From NCBI GenBank assembly GCA_003427395.1, contig BFEA01000133.1:684453-716084 (forward strand): 31,632 nucleotides of DNA. Direction: 5' to 3'. Below are positions 1 to 10,101 of the stretch, piece after piece. The stretch comes from Chara braunii (Eukaryota; Streptophyta; Charophyceae; Charales; Characeae). The first letter of the stretch is position 1, and each line of letters starts with the position of its first letter. A program made the translations under genes and the position numbers. The notes beneath the pieces were generated by a model that was not told where the DNA came from, made no database searches, and saw only the letters and a list, made by a program, of their open reading frames with translations.

Positions 1-115
1 AAGAAGAAGAAGAAAAAAAAGAAAAAAAAAAAAAAGAAAAAGAAAAAGAAGAAGAAGAAGAAGAAGAAGAAGAAGACGAAGAAAAAGACGAATGGGTAAG
101 TGAATGAGGTGGACG
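1..115. repeat. Purine-rich AAG/AAAG simple-sequence tract
   Basis: The first 115 bases are almost purely A and G in AAG and AAAAG units, grading into GAC/GAA. An apparent reading frame runs out of it (Glu/Lys-rich), but it is a low-complexity artefact. Confidence 0.9.
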
Positions 116-158
116 AGATGACAGAGAAGGAGGAGATAGAGGAGGAGGACATGTCACA

Positions 159-176
159 GTGTGTGTGTGTGTGTGT
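159..176. repeat. (GT)9 dinucleotide microsatellite
   Basis: Nine uninterrupted GT units are visible. The overlapping Cys/Val-rich translations here are products of the repeat. Confidence 0.9.
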
Positions 177-822
177 TGTACTGCACATATGTGTGTGGAT
201 GTGGGTGTATGGACATGCAGCAAGTGTTGCAGACGCATCACTACATGCAACACCAGCTGCATCCGCCTACTCCATCACCCCCACCCTTCCATACACCCCA
301 CACCACCCCCCCAAACCCCCCCCCACCCCCAAAAACATTTTTTTTCCCAGAAATGCTCCAAATCACCCCAAACGTTTTTTGGGGGATCTCCCAATCTTGC
401 GCAAGAACATCCCAATTTTTTTTATTTATTTTTTTAATGCCAAAAAGTGGTTGTCCGGGATCCCGGACAACCCCCCTACCGGACGGTTGGGGGAGACATC
501 CGGGCGAGATGTCCTGCCATCGGACGACTGGTAACCTAGAAAAACAGTTAAAAACGCTCTCTTTTGTGTAAAAAATAACAGTTCGACTTTTACTTTTTCA
601 TTTTATAAAAAATGCGAGGTTTTGTCGTTTTGTTAGGTTTTCACGAATCCAGTATTCTATCGCGTTCAAGACGTAAAAGCATGGCAACGACAGAGGAAAT
701 GCCAAAGGCTCCGTATGAGGAACAAGAGCGAGAGGGCAGATTTTACACTGGTACAGGGCGATGTGACTGACAAGAGAGAGCGCTAGCCTCTTGAAACGAG
801 CCTTCAGGCAGACTAAGGGGCG
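177..822. other. No gene seen; C-rich and T-rich spacer with a palindrome
   Basis: This stretch holds pyrimidine runs (poly-C around 300-330, poly-T around 336-345 and 415-436), the palindrome annotated separately, and short frames with no recognisable domain. A 91-codon minus-strand frame at 598-873 has no family signature and I do not support it as a gene. Confidence 0.6.
449..472. repeat. 24-bp perfect palindrome centred on GGATCC
   Basis: Each half is GGTTGTCCGGGA or its exact reverse complement, with no spacer, so the sequence can form a cruciform or an RNA hairpin. It lies 14 bp after the end of a T-rich stretch and is followed by a looser inverted pair (GACATC ... GATGTC) near 494-512. 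It may be the centre or end of a small inverted-repeat element; no target duplication was found. Confidence 0.85.
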
Positions 823-1418
823 GTAACATTCACCTCTCCTCCAAGCGTCCGAATGAGAAAAAGGCAGGTCCACTGAAAGGACTCAAATGAGATAACCCTC
901 TAGGAGGGTGTTCTCAACAGTAAGTCCCACGTGGTCCCAACAGTCCCAACAACATCACGTCCCCTAAGGACACTCCCCAACCAGCCGAAAGTCCACACCT
1001 CCTCCAATCACCAAGTCCGCTTACCAAATGTCACGCCATCATGCCAGCCCCAATCTCAAAATCAGTCCCACCTGGTCCCAAATGGTCCCAGACGGTTCCA
1101 CATTTCTGTCGCAGCACCGGATGGCCTCATACTAAAAACACTGTTCGCTCCACATACCGCAAAACAATAAAGGTGGCCCCCGATGAAAACCGTAAGTGTC
1201 GCAAGCTCCAACAATCATCGTGTGCACTCACTCCATGTCGCGCCGCCACTCCACACACCAATACCGCACGATCCCGAATGTGCACCAGTGCCACAAAACA
1301 CACAACGGCGAACCACCACTCGTCACGCCATCAATCAGTACCATGGCTGCCCCGCAGCACCACCGCCAGATCACACATAAAAAAACGGCTCCAATGCGAC
1401 GCAAAACATCCACAACAT
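823..1418. repeat. Dispersed repeat R, copy 1, left half
   Basis: This segment aligns by eye along its whole length with 8585-9162. Shared landmarks include CACCTCTCC, the series of TGGTCCCA words, ACATACCGCAAAA and CGGCTCCAATGC, with small indels and many transitions. It has no conserved reading frame between the copies, so the short ORFs here are not genes. In copy 1 the left half is separated from its right half by about 1.7 kb; in copy 2 the halves abut. Confidence 0.85.
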
Positions 1419-1544
1419 TTTCCTTTGCAATAGTGTCGCCGACGTGCCGCCAAACGAACAACACTTCCCTCCATAAATAAGTTGCCACCGAGTCAAAATT
1501 TTGAAAGTGTAACCCAACACCTCACCAAAATGCCTTTCACTGCC

Positions 1545-1745
1545 GAAACAATCGGACAGCACTACCACACCACTATCGCAGATACCGCCGCCATCGCCGC
1601 AAAAATCGGGCAGCACTACCGCACCACTGTAAAAAATGCTACTGCCGCCACAAAAAAAACGGGCAGCGCTTCCGCACCGTTCAAGTTATCAAAAATATTG
1701 TCGATGTCACCGAAAATTGGGCAGCGCTTCCGCGCCGCTGCCACA
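1545..1745. repeat. Degenerate ~54-bp tandem repeat, four units
   Basis: The word CGGGCAGC(A/G)CT(A/T)CCGC recurs at about 1553, 1607, 1660 and 1718, giving spacings of 54, 53 and 58 bp. Units share a CCGCC(A)-rich second half and drift progressively. One plus-strand frame translates the unit as I-G-Q-H-Y-R-T-T-like repeats, but the unit lengths are not all multiples of three and I do not call it coding. Confidence 0.75.
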
Positions 1746-2461
1746 CTTGCCAAATAAAAGTAGCAGTACCCCCCCACGGCCATCACTATGGCTGCTGTTA
1801 TGGCCGACAACACCTCCACCCTTGCTGAGATGGTGGCTATGGCAGCCTCCTCTCTCAGCCTCCACTGCAGACCTCCACTTCTCCAGCCAACAATCTCTCC
1901 TCACTCAGCAGCTCCAGCAACTGCTCTCACCAGCTGGTCTGCACTCAAGTAGAGTGTGGGCAACACCTCAAATGTGTGAGGCAGCAACTGGCTAGCCCAA
2001 CTTTTATAGCTGGCCAAAGGCTGAGGGCAGTTGTTTGGCCTCTGCCAAAAATCGTAGTTGGGCTTGCCCTTGATAAAAAATGAGATCAAGGGCTGAAATC
2101 CTTGATGATGTCCCCCTAGGAACACCAGGTTACCAGCCCCAGCAATGCACTTGGCTGCTACCCCAGGCCAGGCGCAACTGCAAATGGTTGAACTAAGCCA
2201 TTTACAACAGATTGTTTAAACCCAACAGTTTGTTGTCAACTCAAGATCCAGATGCTTCTTTGCCCTGCATTTGGTCTGAGGCCGTGATCAGATTCGCGGC
2301 CGTTTATTTTTTCCCAACTCTTCTTCTCTTTCATTGCTTTAGCAGCCTTGTTTTTCCCCAAAAGAGGAAAGAAAAGTAAATTAAAGAAAAAAAAGAAATA
2401 ATTAAAAAAAAAAAAAAAAACTACCTCGTTTTCCCTCAGCCCTGCTTTACTGGCAGGGTGT

Positions 2462-2482
2462 GCTCAACAGTGCCTGTTGAGC
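2462..2482. repeat. Hairpin, 9-bp perfect stem, 3-nt loop
   Basis: GCTCAACAG and CTGTTGAGC flank TGC. A second small hairpin (CCTGC ... GCAGG) and a GTTCAAACCCC word follow within 50 bp. The order loosely resembles tRNA D, anticodon and T arms, but no acceptor stem could be drawn. Confidence 0.6.
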
Positions 2483-3157
2483 CACCCCACCTGCTGAAAG
2501 GCAGGCCCAAGTTCAAACCCCATGACAATTAAATGGGGGTACCAAAAAGTACCACAATTTTGATAATTTTTAATCAAAAACTCGCTATATAAAAAACTCC
2601 GAAAAAAATCAAGCGTGTGGATTAGGTACCTACGCATCCACTAAAAACATTTCAAAGTCAGAAAAAATAATTTTGGCCATCAAACAAATGCTGGCGCGAA
2701 CCAAAAAAAAACAAAAAATAATTCCCCCCCCCTTTCGAAGCTTTGAACGAAGTTTCTTTTTTTTTTTTTTTTCCAGGTGCCTTGCGAACGAGGTAGGGCA
2801 ATTCTCACGTGAGGCATCAACTGCCTCACTCGCCTCATACGCACACTAATCCTGGAATGCCTTGTATTGGGCTGCGATCACAGCAAAAGAGATTCCCCCC
2901 CCCCCGCCCCCCCTCCCAATGGCATAAGTCAATCATGATGGCCACTCCGAACTCGTTGTACACCCACCAACTGTTGAAAGCCTGAAACACAGACTTGAGT
3001 TCGAGCCCCGTCGGGGATCCATGATTTATGCGTACCATCCTTGCGCAGGGGCCATGCAGATCGACGACGCGGCTGATTTCAGCCACTTGATCTCGATGAT
3101 GGCACGACCGAAATTGGCCGCGCCATACTGCTCTGAGATCGGGCTAGTCCGACAAAA

Positions 3158-3243
3158 GGAGCTAGCCCAATTTCGGTATGTCGGGTTCGAAGTCCTGCAT
3201 CTGCGACTTATGAGCCTAAAGTCTTACCTATTGGGCTAGCTCC
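3158..3243 (-). repeat. tRNA-like element with 14-bp inverted ends (copy 1)
   Basis: The 86-bp unit begins GGAGCTAGCCCAAT and ends with the exact reverse complement. Read on the minus strand it has GGAGC, then TAGCCCAATAGG (box-A-like), then a TTCGAACCC word (box-B-like, palindromic core), then GCTCC followed at once by TTTT, a minimal Pol III terminator. It aligns with the 81-bp unit at 9899-9979, sharing TAAGT, CAGA, GGA and TCGAA in the same order. A proper T stem cannot be drawn, so it is not a functional tRNA gene; a tRNA-derived SINE head or a novel hairpin element are the alternatives. Confidence 0.6.
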
Positions 3244-3849
3244 TACTACGAGAAGAGTAAGAACAACTCCTTTATATGAGGAGTTTGTCCTGGATACCCC
3301 TCCTGCCCGTGGTCCAACAGGGCCTACTCAAGGCCTAGCAGACCTTGTTTTCTGGCCTATTCCCCGTTGAATGACCGCACAGCCACGACTCGACGGTCAC
3401 CCAACCGGGTAGGCCACAGTGTCGGTTTCCCGACCCTCGGTACGAAATCAAACCCCGCAGGCCCAACAATTCAAACATAAATAAACAAATAAATAAGCAC
3501 TTCATTTTCTCTCGTGCCGCGACCCCATTCCTGGCACAGGCGATCTTGTTAACCTACTCAGGCTCTAAATTGTCAGCCGCGCGACATTATTTTAGGTATG
3601 ATAGGTTTCCCATGTCTGCACGCTTCAGCGACCTCGACAAAAGTGAAACACTATTAGTTACTGTCGTTACTTTCGGACGTCACAAGCGTCCGGACTAAAG
3701 CTCAGGAACTTTTAGAATCTCGGTTATATGTCAGGTCTGAATAAACTTTTGGTAATCGTTAGTCTCATAAAGTCATTCAACTCAACGAAAGAGTCGAACA
3801 ACGTCCGACGTTTAATATTTGTGGCAAATACCCTTGTCAGGGTATTTGC
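3244..3849. repeat. Dispersed repeat R, copy 1, right half
   Basis: This aligns with 9209-9821. Landmarks in order are ACGAGAAGAGTA, CCCCTCCTGCCCGTGG, a CAAGGCCTA word, ACCGGGTAGGCCACAG, CCCGACCCTCGGTACG, GCGCGACATTATTTTAGGTA, GACTAAAGCTCAG and ACGAAAGAGTC. No frame is kept open in both copies. The end is marked by the hairpin at 3824-3849, of which copy 2 keeps only the right arm. Confidence 0.85.
3824..3849. repeat. Hairpin, 10-bp perfect stem, 6-nt loop, at the end of repeat R
   Basis: GCAAATACCC and GGGTATTTGC surround TTGTCA. It sits exactly where similarity between the two copies of repeat R fades, so it may mark the element terminus. Confidence 0.8.
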
Positions 3850-4003
3850 TCCAACAGCATTCCCAGAACCCATTCAAGTTGAACGACGACCCCGTCATTC
3901 ACCATCAAAAATACAAAGTCGAGATTCTTATGAAATTGTCATGTGAAAACAACAATTATAATACAGAACAATCCAAAACAACCGGAACTTTTACAAACAA
4001 CCT

Positions 4004-4350
4004 GGATTCAGCCTCCAGAAGCCTAAATATAATACAACAAAATTGGATTCAGCCTCCACAAGCCTAAATATAATACAACAAAATTGGATTCAGCCTCAAG
4101 AAACCTAAATATAATAACATCAATAATACTGGATTTGACTCCAGCAACATTAACATAAATAGTAAATACAGTAAAACTGGATTCAGAGTCCAAAAGCCTA
4201 AATACAACAAAACTGGATTCAGATTTCAGAAACCTAAAACTTAATAGTTTTCTACTCATCAATTGGAATAGTACTAGATTCTGCCTTTCGCAAGCCTAAA
4301 AATGAAAACTTTGACCCTGATTCCGCCCTTGGAAGCCTACAATACAGAGG
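4004..4350. repeat. Decaying minisatellite, ~41-bp unit, about eight units
   Basis: GGATTCAGCCTCCAGAAGCC followed by TAAATATAATACAAC recurs with starts near 4004, 4045, 4086, 4131, 4179, 4215, 4276 and 4318. The first three units are nearly identical and exactly 41 bp apart; later units drift and change length. Translations across it are repeat artefacts. Confidence 0.85.
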
Positions 4351-5822
4351 ATCTTTTTCAGAATGATCCCATCATCATCCCACTGACAGCCAACATCTCT
4401 CTGAATGGTTACCAGATTCCTTCTCGGGTAAGCCGAAAATCGACAACCGTTAGGTTGATATCACAACAAATCAACATGTCATAAGTTTTTCAGACAAGTC
4501 TGAACGAACCACTCAAAGGGCAACTATTCATTCAAAAGTTATCGCCGAATTTTTTAGCCTATTCCAACTTAAGATAGGAAAAACAACTCACATAGTCATC
4601 TTGTTCGACATTTTTGAACTTTTGTGATATGCGTCGAGGAGTAGTGTAATCCGTATAAGGATAACATGTCGACATCAAGCCCCGCTTTAAATTTGAGCCT
4701 CACTAGATTCCTTCTGATTTCAGCGTCGTGACCTCATCAATCCCCTCCCAATAGAGTTAGACATTTTCACCCCACATAGCCCAGGTTGGTTAGGCCTTGG
4801 CCATTGAGGTGAAGTGACCCTGCTTGATACGAGATTAGGTAACCACTCATTCTCTCGTACCCAACAGTAATCGCCTCCTCTATAACAGTGTCTTAATAAG
4901 GTCACAACACCTTCCTCCCTTTCAATGATAGTGTAGTATCCTTTCCTTAAACCACATAGGATTCGATAGACATCATCTCGTTATGGACCAGGAGCACAGC
5001 TCCGACGTGAGCCTCACTACCACCTATGAAGCTCACAATTACATCAGATCGATACCGTAATATGTCAACGAATAAATAACCATTACATTCAAATCATCAA
5101 TAATACAATTCACAACAATTCACAACAAATACTTTCCATGAAATTTCATAATGGTCCGATTAAATCATTCCTTTAATTATAATAAAGGTTTATCCACAGT
5201 ACACAAAAAGATAAATGTGATCTTAGTGACGAGGACACAATCAGTCCTCAAGTATAACAATTATCAATTATTAACGACATGAGTCCGCTTGAGCTACCGA
5301 AACCCAGTCAACCCACAATTGATATCACATCAGAACTCTCTCGATATCTACTTCATTGTATCAACAAAATCAAAATTAACACTAATGTAAATCCAATTAG
5401 TATACACAAGTATATCTCATCGAAGTCAACTTCTCCATGTTGTACCTCCTTCCCAATAGCAAAAGTGAGAAGCTTAATACCATAGACCAGGATAATCAAG
5501 GTATTCAGAGGATAAGATCAATGATCTCTCAATAGTGCCTAAAAATACCCCAGAATCAAGTAGTAATAATGACCGATCGAAGGATGAAGACGAAATCTGA
5601 GATTTACTCTAATTCTTTAATCTCCCCCACATACGATCCAAAAGCACGTCTCTAATAGATTTGTTTTTTTTTTAAATAGGGAAGACGGACAAATAATCCC
5701 AATCTTTGCAGACTTCATCTTCTCGCCTACTTACAATTTTCTATTTAATATCGTAGTCAAGACATATGCAAAATTTTCTTTTATGGCCCCATATGTCACA
5801 GTATGGGTGAGTATGCACATTT
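4351..5822. other. AT-rich stretch, no gene seen
   Basis: About 1.5 kb with short frames only, none over 70 codons and none with a recognisable motif. The region lies downstream of the minus-strand gag-like frame and could be decayed retroelement sequence, but no pol motifs (protease DTG, RT xDD, integrase HHCC) were found in the short frames. Confidence 0.5.
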
Positions 5823-6326
5823 TCAAAGCTTGCGATACCTAAGAATCTTGCTTGCCTTGACTTCTTGGTTTGAACACTTACCCTGGTTCAGATTTTTATC
5901 CGAAGGAGTGCAAATGTTTTCTTGCGACTCGTGTTGACCTATAGTTCGTTTCCTTTTTTGACACGTTCCTTGACCCCCTCGGGCAAAACTAAGTGCAACC
6001 CTTTCAGCTTTAGTAAGCTTGCGAGGTCGCTCCAACTGGTCAGACTCATTATCTTACTTCCTTTTACCCTTGATCACCCGATCATGAGGGGATTCCGAGA
6101 ACTTGGTTAGCATCAGTCTCTCGAATTCAACCCAAGTCACAGACGCTCGCGAAAGAAGTTCAATATCAGGCTTCAACCTTTCGGCGATAAAATCCAAGAC
6201 GAGAAAAAACTTATAATGTTCTTTCCAATTCATCTGCATTGCGAAACTTTGAAATGCCTGCAAGAATTTGGTGACCTTGCTGCCTTTAAGGAGAGGACTT
6301 ATATATGCAAATGTTCCTTTCGTCAT
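5823..6326 (-). pseudogene. Broken retroelement gag-like ORF fragment
   Basis: A minus-strand frame starts at an ATG at 6326 and meets a TAA at 6054-6056, then stays open in the same frame to 5823. The first 90 residues have the feel of a retrotransposon gag capsid segment: hydrophobic/aromatic helices with F-L-Q-A-F near residue 25, a central F-x-x-E-x-L-K-P, and S-V-T-W-x-E-F-E-R-L-M-L-T-K-F near residue 70. That last phrase matches the common gag pattern in which a Trp-containing helix precedes L..KF. The part after the stop is Lys/Arg/Gln-rich. No zinc knuckle or pol was found. The family call is an inference from pattern; a decayed host gene exon cannot be excluded. Confidence 0.4.
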
Positions 6327-6650
6327 TATGTTATCCTGTAAAACGCAAAATGCTCGTTAATAAATAGGGGCAAGAACTATAAAAGTTAATATGTAACCTC
6401 AATCTTATCATTTCAATACAAGCGATCCGTTCAATACTAGCAAGATCAATTTTAATTGATCGATGAAAGAATCATTAGTACCACTCGCTTCTGCAAACAG
6501 AACAATGAGTGATTAGATCATTCCAAGTTACAAACAACATTTAAACCCATTTTCATAATGCATTCGACATTATTACCCAAGTGTCGTTTCTCCAAAGACA
6601 ACGACGAATAGTTGCTGTCCCCGACAACGACACCACCTCTTGAGCGCATC

Positions 6651-6681
6651 GGCTCCCGCCTTTTTGCAAAGTGCGGGAGCC
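6651..6681. repeat. Hairpin, 9-bp GC-rich perfect stem
   Basis: GGCTCCCGC and GCGGGAGCC are separated by 13 bases. No known regulatory element is recognised. Confidence 0.75.
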
Positions 6682-6874
6682 CTCCAGGCCATGTCACACA
6701 GGAGTAAAATAAAACATAACAAGAGACAACTAGCGAACAATGCAAAAATAATCCCGCGAATCACCGAGACGGACGCGGTTGCATTGCTTTTTTGCCGCTC
6801 TAGCCGGGTGCGTCAGCTGTACATCTCACAACCCCCTACGACAGGATAGGTTTCCGCGGGGCACATATTGCCTT

Positions 6875-6902
6875 CCCTAAGGGGCTGTCACGACCCTTAG
6901 GG
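6875..6902. repeat. Hairpin, 9-bp stem of near-palindromic arms
   Basis: CCCTAAGGG and CCCTTAGGG flank a 10-base loop. Each arm is itself nearly self-complementary, so alternative folds exist. Confidence 0.75.
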
Positions 6903-8584
6903 GCGTATCCCTACCGAGCTACTGACTAACATGCGAAAACTTTTACATGTGATTGCAGAGGTAGGTCAGCCGAGGGCGTTTACTTATTCGCTGGAGTATA
7001 GGTACGCTTAGTTAGCACCAAGTGGACCTGAATGTTGTTCATTCCCTAGGGAACTGATCTCCTAAGTACGAAACGAACATCGGTCGTATAGGACGGTGTC
7101 AACCATGCGTGAAACCCATAAAATATCCTAATCCCTTGATCACAAAACAAATAAAGTCAATAAACCTTATATCCTATCACGCAAGATAAGTTTTGACTTG
7201 ATGAGATGATCTGTCAGCCTATATGACTAAAAAGACTTTTATACCACCGCTTCCGAGGTGGAAACTCGCTAGTGGTGAAAAATTAAGAAAGGACAGCCTT
7301 GTACTTAATGTACAGTTGCGTTCGTCAATACTCTTACTAAACCTTGCAATGAATGATTTCTGCAAGTAAATTTCACGACTATCATGGTGATCAACAAGTG
7401 ATCTGGCTCTTGACCAAAGTTTGAACTCTCGGTTCGACCACAGCCCCGTATCATATGCAGTTTGCTTGGAGAAAAGTATTATCTAGCAAATGAAAATTTT
7501 GTTGGTCGCTTTGTCCTCTTGGGCAATATTTATTATGTTCGTTCCTCGAATGATGGAGTATCCATCTTCATCATCAGGTTACTCAAAACAAAACCGCAGT
7601 CATTATATTGTGCAAAGAGCCATTGTCTTCATTACCTTCACCTTCTTGCGGGCTAGAGCTTCTTTTGTCTTTCAACTTCTAATTTTAACGGTGGCACCTA
7701 AGGTAACCACATGCAAAGGCATAAATTAACCCCTCACATCGTCAAGGACTCAACAAGGGTTGACCCACATTGTGCCAACACGCACCTATCCCTCTAAGAA
7801 GTGGTATGTGGATACTCATTCCCCCCGCCCGAAGACTCGGATCTAAGAGGTTGGGCCGTCACCATCGAATCGGCAAAAGTACCACCCCCAACAAATCGGG
7901 TCCACATCAAGTCGATAACAGGGTCGGCTCCTTGGATGCTTCATAGAGAGAGAGAACAATCAAGCCCAACGAGGACTGTCCATCCCGTTCTCCCGCACAA
8001 CTTGAAAGGTTAAACAAAAAGAAAACAGAAGATGATGAAAAAAAAAATGGGCAGTTAAGATAGAAAGTGCCAACCCTCAAGGAAGATTCAAATTTGTTTA
8101 TCTACATTTATAAATTTTCTTTCATGGTACATGTTGATATTATTCATTTTAAAATACAAATACATTTTACATGCAGGCAAGCGAAAGGTAGAAGCATGAT
8201 AATACTTTCTCTTTCCTTCAATAGGCAAAATCAATCTTCTTTGCAAACATAATTTCTTACCTCCCTGCATAGACCGCAAAGCAGAACAAACAAGTTCAAA
8301 GGAAACCAATGCAACCCCATATTCAAGTCAGACGTTTCCTTTCACATGCATGACTCACGCAACTTTCCTCTACCTTTTCTTTCAAACGTCCAAAACAAAT
8401 AGGGTCAAGCAAAGTGTGGGCTCACACAGGTGTGAAGGGAAGCCTGAGTCAATCAACTGACTGACTTTGAGTGAAGTTTGATCCGACTCACTCAGGAAAA
8501 TCGAGTAGTATTCCAATTAAAAGAAAATGATCGCCGTTGAATGTGGCTCATAACTCCACAACTTATGGCCATTCCACTAAATGA

Positions 8585-9821
8585 CGATTCACCTCTCCTT
8601 CAAGTGTCCGAATGAGCAAGAGTCAGGTCCACTGAAATGACTCAAGTGAGATAACCCTCTAGATGGGTGTTCTCAACAATAAGTCTCACATGGTCCCAAC
8701 AGTCCCAATGACATCACGTCCCCCAAGGACACCCAACTCCCCAGCCAGCCGCAAGTCCACACCGCCTCCAATCACCAATTTCGTTTACCAAATGTCATGC
8801 CCGATCTCAAAACCAGTCCCACCCGGTCCCAAATGGTCCCAGACGGTCCCACATTTCCGCCACAACAGCGGATGGCCTAAAACTCAAAAATTGCTCGCTC
8901 CGCATACCGCAAAAAAATAAAGGTGGCCCCGGATGAAAACCGTCGGTGCAGCAAGCTCCAACTTGAACAATCATCGTGTGCAATCACTCCATGTCGTGCC
9001 GCACTCCATACACCAATACTGCACGATCCCAAATATGCACCAGTTCCACAAAACACACAACGGCGGACCACCACTCGTCACCCCGTCAACCGGCATCATG
9101 GCTGGCCCGCTGCACCACCGCCAGATCACATAGAAAAAAAACGGCTCCAATGCAACGCAAATAACTAACCCAATTTTGGTATGTTGGGTTCGATGTGTGC
9201 ATCTGCGGCAACGAGAAGAGTAGGAGCAACTCTTCTATATGAGGAACTTGCCCTGGGTACCCCTCCTGCCCGTGGCCCAACAGGGCCTACTCAAGGCCTA
9301 TCAGACCTTGCTTTCTGGCCTATTCCCTGTCGAATGGTTGCACGACCACGGCTCGACGGTCACCTAACCGGGTAGGCCACAGTGTCGGTTTCCCGACCCT
9401 CGGTACGAAATAAAACCACACGGGGCCAACAATTCAAAAATAAATAAATAAGTAAGCACCTCATTTTGTTTCGTGCCGCAGCCCCATTCCTGGCGCAGTC
9501 GTTCTTTTTAACCTACTTAGGCTCTGAATTGCGTGGCTGCCAAGCCGCGCGACATTATTTTAGGTAGGATAGGTTTAACTTCGGCATTCCCATGTCCGCA
9601 CGCTTCTGCGGCCTCGACAAAAGCGAAACACTATTAATAACTGTCATTTCTTTTGGACAGCACAAGTGTCCAGACTAAAGCTCAGAAACTTTTAGTCTCT
9701 CAGTCATAGGTTACGTATGAATAAACTTTTGGCAACCGTCAGTCTCATCAAGTCCTTCAACTCAACGAAAGAGTCAGACAACGTCCAACGTTTAAAATGC
9801 TCGGTAAAAAAAGGTATTTGC
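8585..9821. repeat. Dispersed repeat R, copy 2 (contiguous)
   Basis: Same order and orientation as copy 1 (823-1418 and 3158-3849) but uninterrupted, 1.24 kb. At 9163-9208 it carries only the first half of the tRNA-like element present complete in copy 1: the second half (about 45 bp including the right inverted end) is missing. Several 60-85-codon frames here and in copy 1 are not conserved between copies and are not genes. Class unknown; the lack of coding sequence suggests a non-autonomous element or a segmental duplication. Confidence 0.85.
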
Positions 9822-9898
9822 CCCGACAGTGCGTTCGAGTCCCCGCGGTCCAATGCGATTTGAAATATAACCCCAATGTGTACCCAAACTTACAAAAA

Positions 9899-9979
9899 GG
9901 AGCTAGCTCAAGGTCGGGAGGATTCGATCCGAAAGTCTGTCACTTAATAATTCATACTGAAACCTACTGAGCTAGCTCC
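9899..9979 (-). repeat. tRNA-like element with 12-bp inverted ends (copy 2)
   Basis: The 81-bp unit starts GGAGCTAGCTCA and ends with its exact reverse complement. On the minus strand it reads GGAGC, TAGCTCAGTAGG (9974-9963, an excellent tRNA box A), GGATCGAATCC (9930-9920, one base from the box B consensus), the right arm, then TTTTT (9898-9894). The layout of box A, box B and T-run over about 80 nt is that of a Pol III gene. The D and T stems do not pair properly, so a true tRNA is unlikely. Compared with 3158-3243, the arms differ at the same base pairs in both halves, keeping complementarity. Confidence 0.65.
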
Positions 9980-10010
9980 TACTTCGGATAGGAGTGGGGC
10001 GACTCAAATA

Positions 10011-10101
10011 TATGTAAGGCAGACGCGACCCGCGCCTACTATCTTGCACAATTGTATATGTAAGGCAGACGCGACCCGCGCCTGCTATCTTGCACAATTG
10101 T
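10011..10101. repeat. 46-bp tandem duplication, two units
   Basis: Units at 10011-10056 and 10057-10101 are identical except for one A/G difference (CCTACTATC versus CCTGCTATC), so the duplication is recent compared with neighbouring repeats. Confidence 0.9.

Larger units (their letters stand above)
1419..3157. other. Copy-1-specific 1.7-kb stretch within repeat R; no gene
   Basis: This DNA lies between the two halves of repeat R copy 1 and is absent from copy 2. It contains a 54-bp tandem repeat, a 9-bp-stem hairpin, a poly(A) run near 2405-2421, a T18 run near 2755-2773 and a C-rich run near 2896-2915. Either it inserted into copy 1 or copy 2 lost it; terminal repeats that would decide were not found. 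Short frames here have no domain signature. Confidence 0.6.
6327..8584. other. No gene seen; spacer with hairpins
   Basis: About 2.3 kb of mixed composition with no frame carrying a family motif. Two strong hairpins are annotated separately. TGTCACGACCC at 6887 resembles the start of some plant LTRs, but no matching second LTR or primer binding site was found. Confidence 0.5.

Noticed and set aside
931-1480. Overlapping 65-130-codon frames in repeat R
   Set aside because: The corresponding frames in copy 2 (8663-9168) are broken and differ in sequence in every frame, so there is no conserved protein.
5276-5315. Hammerhead-ribozyme-like string (ATGAGTCC ... CCGAAACC ... GTC)
   Set aside because: The invariant CTGATGA core is not present (CGACATGAG instead) and stem II does not pair properly.
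6887-6910. LTR-like start TGTCACGACCC
   Set aside because: No second copy, no CA-ended partner and no primer binding site in the window; the string is part of a hairpin.
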